Shown one piece after another: positions 1-5,374 of a DNA stretch of 5,492 nucleotides; the stretch's first letter is position 1, and each line of letters opens with the position of its first letter. Source of the DNA: Bacillota bacterium. GTDB lineage: Bacteria; Bacillota; Bacilli; Bacillales_B; DSM-18226. Under the pieces are notes generated by a model. The model saw only the letters and a program-made list of their open reading frames with translations, had not been told where the DNA came from and ran no database searches. The translations under genes were made by a program, and so were the position numbers. Where the stretch lies: the NCBI GenBank assembly GCA_021821235.1, contig JAKACS010000265.1, positions 1 to 5,492 on the forward strand. Direction: 5' to 3'.

Positions 1-929
1 GTTGATGTTCTTGGAACTGCTCCAGGCATGTTTGCAACTGAGTAGTGAATGACTCCATATTTTTCAAATGTTGGATCATCATGTGTTGTCACATGATCGA
101 TCGTTTCGACAATACCGCCTTGGTCGATTGCAACATCGACAATAACAGAACCTGGCTTCATCGATTTAACCATGTCCTCAGTAACAAGCTTTGGAGCCTT
201 TGCCCCTGGAATCAGTACAGCACCGATCAGTAGATCTGCTTCCGCTACAGCTTCAGCAATATTCATCGGATTTGACATTAATGTTTTGATTTGCGTTCCA
301 AAAATATCATCAAGCTGGCGTAAGCGATCCGCGCTTAAGTCAATGATCGTGACATCAGCACCTAGACCGATTGCCATTTTTGCTGCATTGGTTCCGACGG
401 TGCCGCCACCGATAATCGTTACCTTGCCCCGATTTACGCCGGGAACTCCAGAAAGAAGAATACCCTGGCCGCCATTATTTTTTTGCAAGTACTGGGCCCC
501 GATTTGAACAGACATTCTTCCGGCCACTTCGCTCATTGGCGTAAGCAGTGGGAGGGAACGATTTGCGGTAACGGTTTCATAAGCAATCGCAATGACTCCA
601 CTTTCTTTTAGCGCCTGTGCCAAAGAAGGTTCAGCCGCTAAATGCAAATAGGTAAATAAAATCAACCCCGGACGAAAGTAACCATATTCGCTCGGAAGCG
701 GCTCTTTTACTTTTAAAATCATATCGGCTTTTGACCAAACGATTGAAGCGCTTTCAATGATTTCAGCACCAGCTTTTTCATACTCTGTATTTGTAAAACC
801 GCTGCCAACACCAGCGTTGTTTTCAACTAAAACAGTATGTCCTGCGTTTACAAAGGAGACAACTCCTGCCGGGGTGAGGGCGACTCTATTTTCATTGTTT
901 TTAACTTCTTTTGGCAGACCAATAATCAT
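1..929 (-). CDS. ald: Alanine dehydrogenase, C-terminus cut by window edge
   Basis: Cytoplasmic NAD-dependent L-alanine dehydrogenase (L-alanine + NAD+ + H2O to pyruvate + NH4+ + NADH), used in alanine catabolism and important for sporulation in Bacillus. The reverse strand reads without interruption for 309 codons from ATG 929; roughly 60-70 C-terminal residues of the usual 370-380 lie beyond base 1. Visible marks are the N-terminal MIIGLPKE block, the catalytic Lys75 in LKVKEPLP and His96 in [10 protein letters not shown], the SEVAGRM block (133-139), the Rossmann glycines IIGGGTVG (172-179) with Asp197 closing the second strand, and VDVAIDQGG (264-272) with the active-site Asp269. The start is fixed by AAGGGAGG 10 nt upstream. 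The gene lies 130 bp downstream of the PucR-type regulator on the same strand with no terminator between, so read-through from the regulator is possible in addition to its own promoter. The identification is close to certain. Confidence 0.97.
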   Translation of the reverse strand, partial: MIIGLPKEVKNNENRVALTPAGVVSFVNAGHTVLVENNAGVGSGFTNTEYEKAGAEIIESASIVWSKADMILKVKEPLPSEYGYFRPGLILFTYLHLAAEPSLAQALKESGVIAIAYETVTANRSLPLLTPMSEVAGRMSVQIGAQYLQKNNGGQGILLSGVPGVNRGKVTIIGGGTVGTNAAKMAIGLGADVTIIDLSADRLRQLDDIFGTQIKTLMSNPMNIAEAVAEADLLIGAVLIPGAKAPKLVTEDMVKSMKPGSVIVDVAIDQGGIVETIDHVTTHDDPTFEKYGVIHYSVANMPGAVPRTS

Positions 930-939
930 ACTTGTATTT

Positions 940-947
940 CCTCCCTT
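940..947 (-). promoter_or_regulatory. Ribosome binding site of ald
   Basis: Read on the minus strand this is AAGGGAGG, a strong match to the anti-Shine-Dalgarno sequence, with 10 nt to ATG 929. It supports that start codon. Confidence 0.85.
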
Positions 948-978
948 AAACAAATAAGTGAATGTATCTTATGACTAA

Positions 979-1017
979 AGTATAAAATGATTATCCTTCA
1001 ATTTCTTTGTTAAGAAA
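979..1017 (-). promoter_or_regulatory. Candidate activator-dependent ald promoter with inverted repeat
   Basis: On the minus strand a -10-like TATACT (984-979, 5/6) lies about 50 bp upstream of the ald start. A 17-bp spacer leads to AAGAAA (1007-1002), which is no recognisable -35. That -35 slot is half of a perfect inverted repeat, TTTCTT (1002-1007), 4 nt, AAGAAA (1012-1017). A good -10 without a -35, with a dyad over the -35 position, is what an activator-dependent promoter would look like, and ald of B. subtilis is activated by AdeR. That this repeat is the AdeR site is inference only. Confidence 0.35.
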
Positions 1018-1059
1018 GGAGAAAAGCATGCATGGTTTTTGGTGATTTTTACAAATCGG

Positions 1060-2298
1060 TCAATTATGCTGATACTTTTCAAGTTTCAAATCAAGGAAGA
1101 GCATCATTTTTTCATTTGGATTCTTTAAATTGATACCGGCAATTTCACTGATTCGCTTTAAACGATAAATTAATGTGTTCGTATGGACGTTTAATTCTTT
1201 TGCCGTATCATTCATGTTCGTATCGTTGGTTAGAAAGACTTCCAGTGTTTCGACGAGATTGCTTTGATGCTTCTTGTCATATTCATGGAGCATTTTTATC
1301 GAGGCATTCTCATAATTTTCCCTTTTTCTTTTTTCTAAAAGAAGATCGAAATATTGATAAATACCAAGTCTTTGGTAACTATCAATACTCCCTGTTTCAA
1401 AAGGGAATTTTTCCTTAATCGTTAAAACAGTCAATGCTTCCTGATAGGCTTTTTTAATTTTTTGATAATCCTCATAAATGTTGCTGTATGCCGGTTCCAA
1501 CTTCGAAATTCCAAAACGTTCATTCATCTGACATTTGAATTTTTTAATAAACTGATCTAAAGCAGCCGGCAACTTATCTTTACTCGGGGCGGATACAAGT
1601 AAAATGAGTTTGTCATGGTCGATTGTATAAAGCAAAATCTCGAGACGATTACTTGTTTTTAAGAAATAAGATAAATTCTGCTCCTGTTTGCTTGCAATCG
1701 TTTGTTGAAATTGAAAAACAAGAATTGAAAAGCAATTTTGTGGAGTTATTTGTAATAGTTGAAAGTGTTCGATCATTTCTTCTTTTCTTTTTACATGGCC
1801 AGTTAATAGCTGCCAAAAGAATTCTTGGAATCTCTCTTCCTTTTTCTTTTTATGTGCTTGCAATTGCAAAAGTTTATTTTTTACAGAATCTGCAGCTTTT
1901 TTCAAAAGGCCTAGTTCTTGTTCTGTTAAAATTTTGTCAATTTCTAACGCCCAGATGTAACCAATCACTTCATCTTGCAGCCAAATGGAGATTGCGACCC
2001 GCCTGCCAAGACCAATCTCATTCATATTTTTAATTCGAATCGGTTCCTTCGATTGGTTTAATGCAGGGATGATCCCTTCTTTCCATAATTGATTGATTAC
2101 TTTTTCGGGAACACGGCGGCTGATAATTGTCGAAATTCTTGCAGGATCTGTTCTTTCATCATGTGTACTGTAGGCCAGCAAGCGGTGGTTGGCGTCTTCA
2201 ATTGTAATGGGACATTGTAAAACTTGACTGATGAGGTCGGCAAACTCCTCTAGACGATCAAATGTAGCGATAAAAGGATTATCTATTATAGAGTTCAT
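1060..2298 (-). CDS. adeR: PucR-family transcriptional regulator, probable ald activator AdeR
   Basis: A 412-aa DNA-binding regulator of the PucR/CdaR type. Layout: an N-terminal GAF-like sensor region (about 20-145), a basic linker (HKKKKEER, 149-156), a CdaR GGDEF-like middle part (about 185-300), the LGIYQYFDLLL block (311-321) typical just before the output domain, and a C-terminal PucR helix-turn-helix (about 348-405) containing DTAKELNVHTNTLIYRLKRI (364-383). It lies directly upstream of ald on the same strand; in B. subtilis the PucR-family protein AdeR (YukF) is encoded next to ald and activates it, so the same role is inferred here. The reading frame extends 32 codons further to ATG 2394, but that extension has no ribosome binding site and holds an inverted repeat, whereas ATG 2298 has GGAGG at 8 nt. 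Family assignment is firm; the AdeR name rests on context. Confidence 0.85.
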   Translation of the reverse strand: MNSIIDNPFIATFDRLEEFADLISQVLQCPITIEDANHRLLAYSTHDERTDPARISTIISRRVPEKVINQLWKEGIIPALNQSKEPIRIKNMNEIGLGRRVAISIWLQDEVIGYIWALEIDKILTEQELGLLKKAADSVKNKLLQLQAHKKKKEERFQEFFWQLLTGHVKRKEEMIEHFQLLQITPQNCFSILVFQFQQTIASKQEQNLSYFLKTSNRLEILLYTIDHDKLILLVSAPSKDKLPAALDQFIKKFKCQMNERFGISKLEPAYSNIYEDYQKIKKAYQEALTVLTIKEKFPFETGSIDSYQRLGIYQYFDLLLEKRKRENYENASIKMLHEYDKKHQSNLVETLEVFLTNDTNMNDTAKELNVHTNTLIYRLKRISEIAGINLKNPNEKMMLFLDLKLEKYQHN

Positions 2299-2306
2299 GA
2301 TGTATT

Positions 2307-2311
2307 CCTCC
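2307..2311 (-). promoter_or_regulatory. Ribosome binding site that sets the regulator start
   Basis: Minus-strand GGAGG (in CCGGAGGAATAC) lies 8 nt before ATG 2298. The alternative upstream ATG at 2394 has no comparable site, so the shorter 412-aa protein is preferred. Confidence 0.85.
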
Positions 2312-2340
2312 GGATCGTGAAATAGAATTAGGGCAAATTG

Positions 2341-2360
2341 ATTTGTATAAATGTACAAAT
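2341..2360. repeat. Inverted repeat in the regulator leader
   Basis: Perfect 7-bp arms ATTTGTA (2341-2347) and TACAAAT (2354-2360), separated by 6 bp, about 43 bp upstream of the regulator start. It could be an operator for autoregulation or a weak leader hairpin; the repeat is plain in the sequence, the role is not. Confidence 0.4.
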
Positions 2361-2415
2361 GGATAACAGTATTTTCTCGAATTCTTCTAAACAAACTAAT
2401 TCACAAAAATGTTAG

Positions 2416-2444
2416 AATATATTCAGATAATGTCTGAACATAAA
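2416..2444 (-). promoter_or_regulatory. Candidate regulator promoter with a dyad filling the spacer
   Basis: Minus strand: TTTATG (2444-2439, weak -35, 3/6), exactly 17 bp, TATATT (2421-2416, -10, 5/6). The 17-bp spacer is itself a perfect inverted repeat, TTCAGA (2422-2427), 5 nt, TCTGAA (2433-2438). An operator in this position would block the regulator promoter when bound, and it also lies just upstream of the plus-strand -35 at 2447, where an activator could act. The sequence elements are visible; the function is inferred. Confidence 0.4.
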
Positions 2445-2446
2445 AA

Positions 2447-2476
2447 TTGAAATTTTGAAAGCGTTACCAATATTAA
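2447..2476 (+). promoter_or_regulatory. Candidate sigma-A promoter P1 for the permease
   Basis: TTGAAA (2447-2452) and TATTAA (2471-2476) with an 18-bp spacer. The -35 starts 2 bp beyond the -35 of the opposing regulator promoter. The spacer holds the cre-like site, so CcpA binding would shut it. A transcript from here would have a leader of about 230 nt. Confidence 0.4.
2454..2469 (+). promoter_or_regulatory. cre site (CcpA carbon catabolite control)
   Basis: TTTGAAAGCGTTACCA matches the consensus WWTGWAARCGYWWWCW at 15 of 16 positions; only the fourteenth base (C for W) differs. It lies between the -35 and -10 of the candidate permease promoter, a position that gives repression by CcpA. 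Repression of amino-acid uptake while a preferred sugar is available fits known CcpA targets. Confidence 0.6.
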
Positions 2477-2500
2477 GGGAGGTGAAAGAGATTGGAATAA
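2477..2500 (+). other. Strong Shine-Dalgarno followed by a two-codon ORF
   Basis: GGGAGGTGA (2477-2485) is a near-perfect ribosome binding sequence. It is followed at 9 nt by TTG (2492-2494), then GAA and the stop TAA (2498-2500). Either this is a start-stop element in the permease leader, the leftover start of a lost gene, or chance. A GTG frame (2482-2541, 19 codons) also overlaps but its start touches the SD and cannot use it. Confidence 0.25.
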
Positions 2501-2592
2501 AAGGTTTTCCACCTTCATGGATCAGCTTGTATCGGGATTGATTTAGTATTATTTTAAGAAAAATTTAAAGCGATTACAATAACGCAGGAAAA

Positions 2593-2635
2593 TTAAATGA
2601 TAAAATCGAAATTCGTATAGTAACAAAATTTTGTT
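2593..2635 (+). promoter_or_regulatory. Second candidate permease promoter with adjacent palindrome
   Basis: TTAAAT (2593-2598, weak -35), a 17-bp spacer and TATAGT (2616-2621, 5/6 -10) precede a perfect 14-bp palindrome, AACAAAATTTTGTT (2622-2635), which would cover the transcription start. The layout resembles a promoter with an operator at +1; the binding protein is unknown. Confidence 0.3.
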
Positions 2636-2715
2636 TTGATAACATTGTAGGGGAACTGCACTAATTACGAAGTCAATGGGATGAGAAAGAATCTCAGGAT
2701 AAGGGGAGAAATGAT

Positions 2716-4113
2716 ATGCGCAAAAACACTCCTGAAAAAGAGCTTCACCGTGGTTTGGAAGAAAGGCATATTACATTGATGTCTTTGGGAGCAGCAATTG
2801 GGGTAGGTCTGTTTCTAGGTTCCGCAACTGCAATCAAAATGGCGGGACCCGGCATTTTACTTGGATACGCATTTGCGGGACTCATTATGTTTTTTATCAT
2901 GAGGGCGCTTGGCGAAATGGCGATTCAGAAACCTGTGGCTGGATCGTTCAGTAAATATGCACGAGATTATTTAGGCCCGCTTGCAGGCTTTATTACAGGC
3001 TGGAATTATTGGTTTTTGTGGATTGTAACCGTTATGGCAGAAATTACGGCTGTAGGGATTTACATGGAATATTGGTTTCCAAATGTTCCGCGCTGGATTT
3101 GGGCCCTTGCCGCATTAATCGCAATGTCGGCTGTAAATCTCCTAGCCGTAAAAGCGTATGGTGAATTGGAATTCTGGTTTGCTCTTATTAAAATTGTCAC
3201 GATTCTTTCAATGATTATTGTTGGGGCCGGGATCATTTTCTTTGGGTTGGGTAATGGTGCTGCCACTGGTATAGTTAATTTATGGAAAAACGGCGGTTTT
3301 CTCCCAAATGGTCTTAAAGGTGTCTTACTGTCTTTGCAAATGGTTATGTTTGCATACCTTGGAATTGAAATGATCGGTGTTACAGCCGGTGAAGTGAAAA
3401 ATCCGGAGAAGTCTCTTTCTAGAGCGATCGATTCTGTTTTTTGGCGCATTCTTATCTTTTATGTAGGGGCGCTGTTTATCATTATGTCTATTTATCCATG
3501 GCAAGAAATTGGAACGAAAGGAAGCCCGTTTGTTTTAACATTTAAACAAATTGGAATTTCGCAAGCAGCAGGAATCATTAATTTTGTTGTCCTAACGGCT
3601 GCTCTTTCATCAGCGAATAGCGGAATTTTTAGCACAGCGCGGATGTTATTCAACCTTGCACAGTATGGTGAAGCTCCTGAGAGATTTGCGAAGGTGACAA
3701 AAAACGGCGTTCCGGGTGCTGCGGTTTTTGTCTCCGCCGCTGCATTATTGATCGGGGTTGTATTAAATTATATTGTACCAGCCAAAGTATTTACCTGGGT
3801 TACAAGTATCGCCACCTTTGGCGCTATTTGGACATGGGCAGTAATTCTATTATCGCAAATTCGCTATCGTAAAAGTTTGAATTCAGAGGAGAAGAAACGT
3901 TTAAAATATAAACTTCCTTTGTTCCCTTATTCTTCTTATGTATCTCTCGCCTTTTTGGTGTTTGTCATCGCCTTAATGGCTTACAGTTCAGAAACAAGAA
4001 TTGCCCTAGTGATCGGACCGTTATGGCTGGTGTTTTTAGTCGCCTTTTATTACATAAAAGGATTTCATAAAAGAAACTTGGCTCAAACATCAAATAAAAA
4101 ACAAGTCATCTAA
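2716..4113 (+). CDS. Amino-acid permease of the APC superfamily (AAT family), likely alanine uptake
   Basis: A 465-aa proton-coupled amino-acid importer of the cytoplasmic membrane. A short hydrophilic N-terminus ending in the family start ELHRGLEERHI (9-19) is followed by about 12 membrane segments (roughly 21-40, 45-66, 95-116, 126-146, 154-177, 203-224, 243-262, 282-305, 333-352, 358-380, 408-424, 428-447) and a basic tail. Substrate-binding TM1 has the glycine-rich GAAIGVGLFLG (25-35). The AAT signature AGPGILLGY...MRALGEMA is at 43-69, and the TM6 end carries GVTAGEVKNPEKSLSRAI (221-238). Length is normal. GGGGAG 7 nt upstream supports ATG 2716. It is divergent from the adeR-ald pair, so alanine (L or D), possibly with glycine or serine, is the most likely substrate; B. 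subtilis AlaP (YtnA) is the nearest relative I would expect. Other AAT members (proline, GABA, histidine) cannot be excluded from sequence alone. Confidence 0.92.
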   Translation: MRKNTPEKELHRGLEERHITLMSLGAAIGVGLFLGSATAIKMAGPGILLGYAFAGLIMFFIMRALGEMAIQKPVAGSFSKYARDYLGPLAGFITGWNYWFLWIVTVMAEITAVGIYMEYWFPNVPRWIWALAALIAMSAVNLLAVKAYGELEFWFALIKIVTILSMIIVGAGIIFFGLGNGAATGIVNLWKNGGFLPNGLKGVLLSLQMVMFAYLGIEMIGVTAGEVKNPEKSLSRAIDSVFWRILIFYVGALFIIMSIYPWQEIGTKGSPFVLTFKQIGISQAAGIINFVVLTAALSSANSGIFSTARMLFNLAQYGEAPERFAKVTKNGVPGAAVFVSAAALLIGVVLNYIVPAKVFTWVTSIATFGAIWTWAVILLSQIRYRKSLNSEEKKRLKYKLPLFPYSSYVSLAFLVFVIALMAYSSETRIALVIGPLWLVFLVAFYYIKGFHKRNLAQTSNKKQVI

Positions 4114-4119
4114 TACAAT

Positions 4120-4150
4120 CCAGGGCTCAAAACGATTGGGCCTTGGTTTT
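4120..4150 (+). terminator. Rho-independent terminator of the permease gene
   Basis: The hairpin stem pairs 4120-4130 (CCAGGGCTCAA) with 4136-4146 (TTGGGCCTTGG): 11 bp including two G-U pairs, closing a 5-nt loop, followed directly by TTTT and a further T-rich CTGTT. It begins 6 nt after the stop codon. Confidence 0.85.
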
Positions 4151-4182
4151 CTGTTGCATGGAAAATCTCGATTTTTATAAAA

Positions 4183-4211
4183 GAATATGTTTGCTTGTTT
4201 CCCCATACATT
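4183..4211 (+). promoter_or_regulatory. Candidate sigma-E (mother-cell sporulation) promoter
   Basis: GAATATG (4183-4189) matches the sigma-E -35 consensus KMATATT at 6 of 7, and CATACATT (4204-4211) matches the -10 consensus CATACAHT fully, with a 14-bp spacer, which is a standard value. The expected start of transcription, about 4218, leaves a 25-nt leader with the RBS before ATG 4244. No equally good sigma-A promoter is seen here. Confidence 0.6.
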
Positions 4212-4243
4212 GAACTGAAGAAAACGGATGGGGGATGAGAGCG

Positions 4244-4684
4244 ATGCAATTTTACTACGGGCCGCAAATGCCGTTACGTATTTTAGATGAAGCGGAGTTT
4301 TGGAAGCATCAAGAGGAAGAACATACAGTAGTGATTCGTGAGCTCGTTTCAGGGCTTGAACCGGAATTCGTTGATGCTTTAAGGCAATGGGAAGCAGCAC
4401 TTGCACAAACACACCAGCAAGTAATTCGCTACATTGAATCGGTTGTTCGCTCGGGTACTTATGTATCTGACCAATTGTACCAACAAGTTCTTCAACTTGT
4501 CGCCTATTGTCTCGAACAAAGTTTACTGTTTATCCAGCTCTGTGAGCAAATCAAAACATCAAGTGCTGTTGTCGCATCCAATCCGACGGCAAAAGTTGTT
4601 TTGACCCATATTATTCGCGAATCGGAATACTTTATCGGAATTGGCCAAACCTTGCTATACCAGCAACGAGATTCTCCTCAGTAA
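4244..4684 (+). CDS. DUF2935-like helical protein, probably sporulation-expressed
   Basis: A 146-aa protein with no signal peptide or membrane segment, which I assign to the DUF2935 family of Bacillus and clostridia from its opening FYYGPQMPLRILDEAEFWKHQEEEH (3-27). No biochemical role is known to me. The sequence suggests a bundle of long helices: about 12-36, 41-70, 74-104 and 113-140. Acidic and His residues recur at helix positions (E16, E18, H22, E24-E26, H27, then H122, E126, E128), which would suit a ferritin-like metal site, but that is speculation. Many family members carry two such domains; this has one. ATG 4244 is preferred over in-frame ATG 4235 because GGGGGA lies 8 nt before it and the family opening follows directly. 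The gene stands alone behind the permease terminator with a sigma-E-like promoter, which suggests expression in the mother cell. Confidence 0.75.
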   Translation: MQFYYGPQMPLRILDEAEFWKHQEEEHTVVIRELVSGLEPEFVDALRQWEAALAQTHQQVIRYIESVVRSGTYVSDQLYQQVLQLVAYCLEQSLLFIQLCEQIKTSSAVVASNPTAKVVLTHIIRESEYFIGIGQTLLYQQRDSPQ

Positions 4685-4693
4685 CGCTAATGG

Positions 4694-4822
4694 ATGAACA
4701 CGGAGCAACACAGCAGTCACATGGACAATCCGTACTATTCATGCTATCGTTTGAAACGGAACTTTTTAGGAAATGGTAGCTGTGTTGCGCACATATGTGG
4801 AGCCTCTTGTTATATTAGCTAA
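4694..4822 (+). CDS. Doubtful 42-aa Cys-rich small ORF
   Basis: An ATG 9 nt after the DUF2935 stop opens 42 codons ending at TAA 4820-4822. The product is polar at first and ends in GNGSCVAHICGASCYIS, with cysteines spaced C-x4-C-x3-C plus one earlier Cys. There is no recognisable ribosome binding site, so translation would need coupling to the upstream gene. The stretch also contains both arms of a 10-bp inverted repeat. The C-terminal Cys block recalls the cysteine block of sactipeptide precursors such as thuricin CD, but no maturation enzyme is in view. It may well be non-coding. Confidence 0.15.
   Translation: MNTEQHSSHMDNPYYSCYRLKRNFLGNGSCVAHICGASCYIS
4705..4788. repeat. Long-range 10-bp inverted repeat
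   Basis: GCAACACAGC (4705-4714) and GCTGTGTTGC (4779-4788) are perfect reverse complements 64 bp apart. Inside lie smaller complementary pieces, TCCGT (4729-4733) with ACGGA (4756-4760), and a 10-bp palindrome CACATATGTG (4790-4799) abuts the right arm. It could fold as an RNA stem or be a remnant of a small element; no T-run follows, so it is not a usual terminator. Confidence 0.35.
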
Positions 4823-4830
4823 TTTGTTAA

Positions 4831-5211
4831 GGTGGTTTGTATATCTTGATACCCTTGTTCCATCTTAATCCCGCTTTAGGAGTAGCAGTTTGAATGGTGT
4901 CTGTTGTGGCATCTGCCTCCAATACGCCAATCGCTGCTATTTTTATGGGCTTTGAACTGTTTGGGCATATAACAGGCATCTATATCGTGGGCGCCTGTGT
5001 CATTGCATACATTATAATTGGCCATCGAAGTGTTTATCCGGATCAGCTTGTTGCCTATCCAAAATCCTTATGGATGCGATTGAAACCGGGAATTTCACTG
5101 GAAAAGGAAAAGATTCATATTTCATACAGTTTGTTAAGAAGAATGAAACGATTGCAAATACATGGTGGGTATTTTGTGAAAAAGGGAGAAAGAACGCTCA
5201 GAAAAAAATAA
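4831..5211 (+). pseudogene. C-terminal remnant of a CLC-type chloride channel/antiporter
   Basis: The frame ending at TAA 5211 reads, from about 4849 on, like the end of a CLC-family membrane protein: HLNPALGVAV, then a TGA stop (4891-4893), then MVSVVASASNTPIAAIFMG with FELFG, a further membrane helix (YIVGACVIAYIII), GHRSVYPDQ and a basic cytoplasmic tail. In intact CLC proteins a glycine normally sits where the TGA is, so one GGA to TGA change would explain it. The 400 or so residues that should precede it, including the ion-selectivity motifs, cannot fit: the DUF2935 gene ends only 147 bp before 4831. Thus the gene has lost its 5' part and has a nonsense codon. ATG 4894 has AGGAG 11 nt upstream, so a 105-aa fragment might still be made. 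I am fairly sure of the family and of the truncation. Confidence 0.75.
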
Positions 5212-5374
5212 TTCAATTCATTGTCTGAATCTAAGGAGGCTCAAACTTTTGTTTTCCAAGAACTACTCTATGGATACTTCAAGTTTTAAAATATTTGTGA
5301 ACCTTTTTTCCAAATCCTTGTAGAGATAGCAGATATGTCATATGTTAAATTTATCATAAGAAAGGATGTGTGCC

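Larger units (their letters stand above)
2299..2715. other. Divergent regulatory region between the regulator and the permease
   Basis: This 417-bp gene-free stretch holds the regulator leader (minus strand) and the permease leader (plus strand). It contains, left to right: the regulator RBS, an inverted repeat at 2341-2360, candidate back-to-back promoters at 2416-2444 (minus) and 2447-2476 (plus), a cre-like site at 2454-2469, a strong SD followed by a two-codon ORF at 2477-2500, a small hairpin AAGGT/ACCTT (2501-2515), a poorer cre-like sequence (2563-2578, 14/16 but lacking the conserved TG), a second candidate plus-strand promoter (2593-2621), a 14-bp palindrome (2622-2635), and a 5-bp hairpin TGAGA/TCTCA (2682-2696) just before the permease RBS. 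I see no T-box or known riboswitch. Confidence 0.7.

Noticed and set aside
172..507. 111-codon plus-strand frame opposite ald
   Set aside because: Antisense shadow; the opposite strand encodes the conserved NAD-binding domain of Ald.
1027..1034. 8-bp palindrome CATGCATG downstream of the regulator
   Set aside because: Too short to be significant alone and has no T-run to act as a terminator.
1623..2033. 136-codon plus-strand frame inside the regulator gene
   Set aside because: Antisense to an obvious PucR coding sequence, no family resemblance, no RBS.
2299..2394. 32-codon N-terminal extension of the PucR-type regulator to ATG 2394
   Set aside because: No ribosome binding site at 2394, family N-termini do not need it, and ATG 2298 has GGAGG at 8 nt.
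2451..2465. CodY box over AATTTTGAAAGCGTT
   Set aside because: About five mismatches to the 15-bp CodY consensus; the same bases are explained better by the cre site.
2563..2578. Second cre site
   Set aside because: 14/16 to the consensus but it lacks the conserved TG and breaks the symmetry at the central CG; kept only as a note in the intergenic entry.
2483..2715. T-box or riboswitch in the permease leader
   Set aside because: No T-box sequence, no terminator/antiterminator pair and no known riboswitch core; only two 5-bp hairpins.
3060..3449. 129-codon minus-strand frame inside the permease gene
   Set aside because: Antisense shadow of membrane segments; no RBS and no recognisable domain.
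4110..4412. 100-codon minus-strand frame across the permease terminator and DUF2935 gene
   Set aside because: It overlaps a terminator, a promoter and a recognisable coding sequence; no family resemblance.
4891..4893. TGA as a selenocysteine or programmed readthrough codon in the CLC frame
   Set aside because: The position is normally glycine, the rest of the gene is missing, and no recoding structure is evident; a plain nonsense mutation is simpler.
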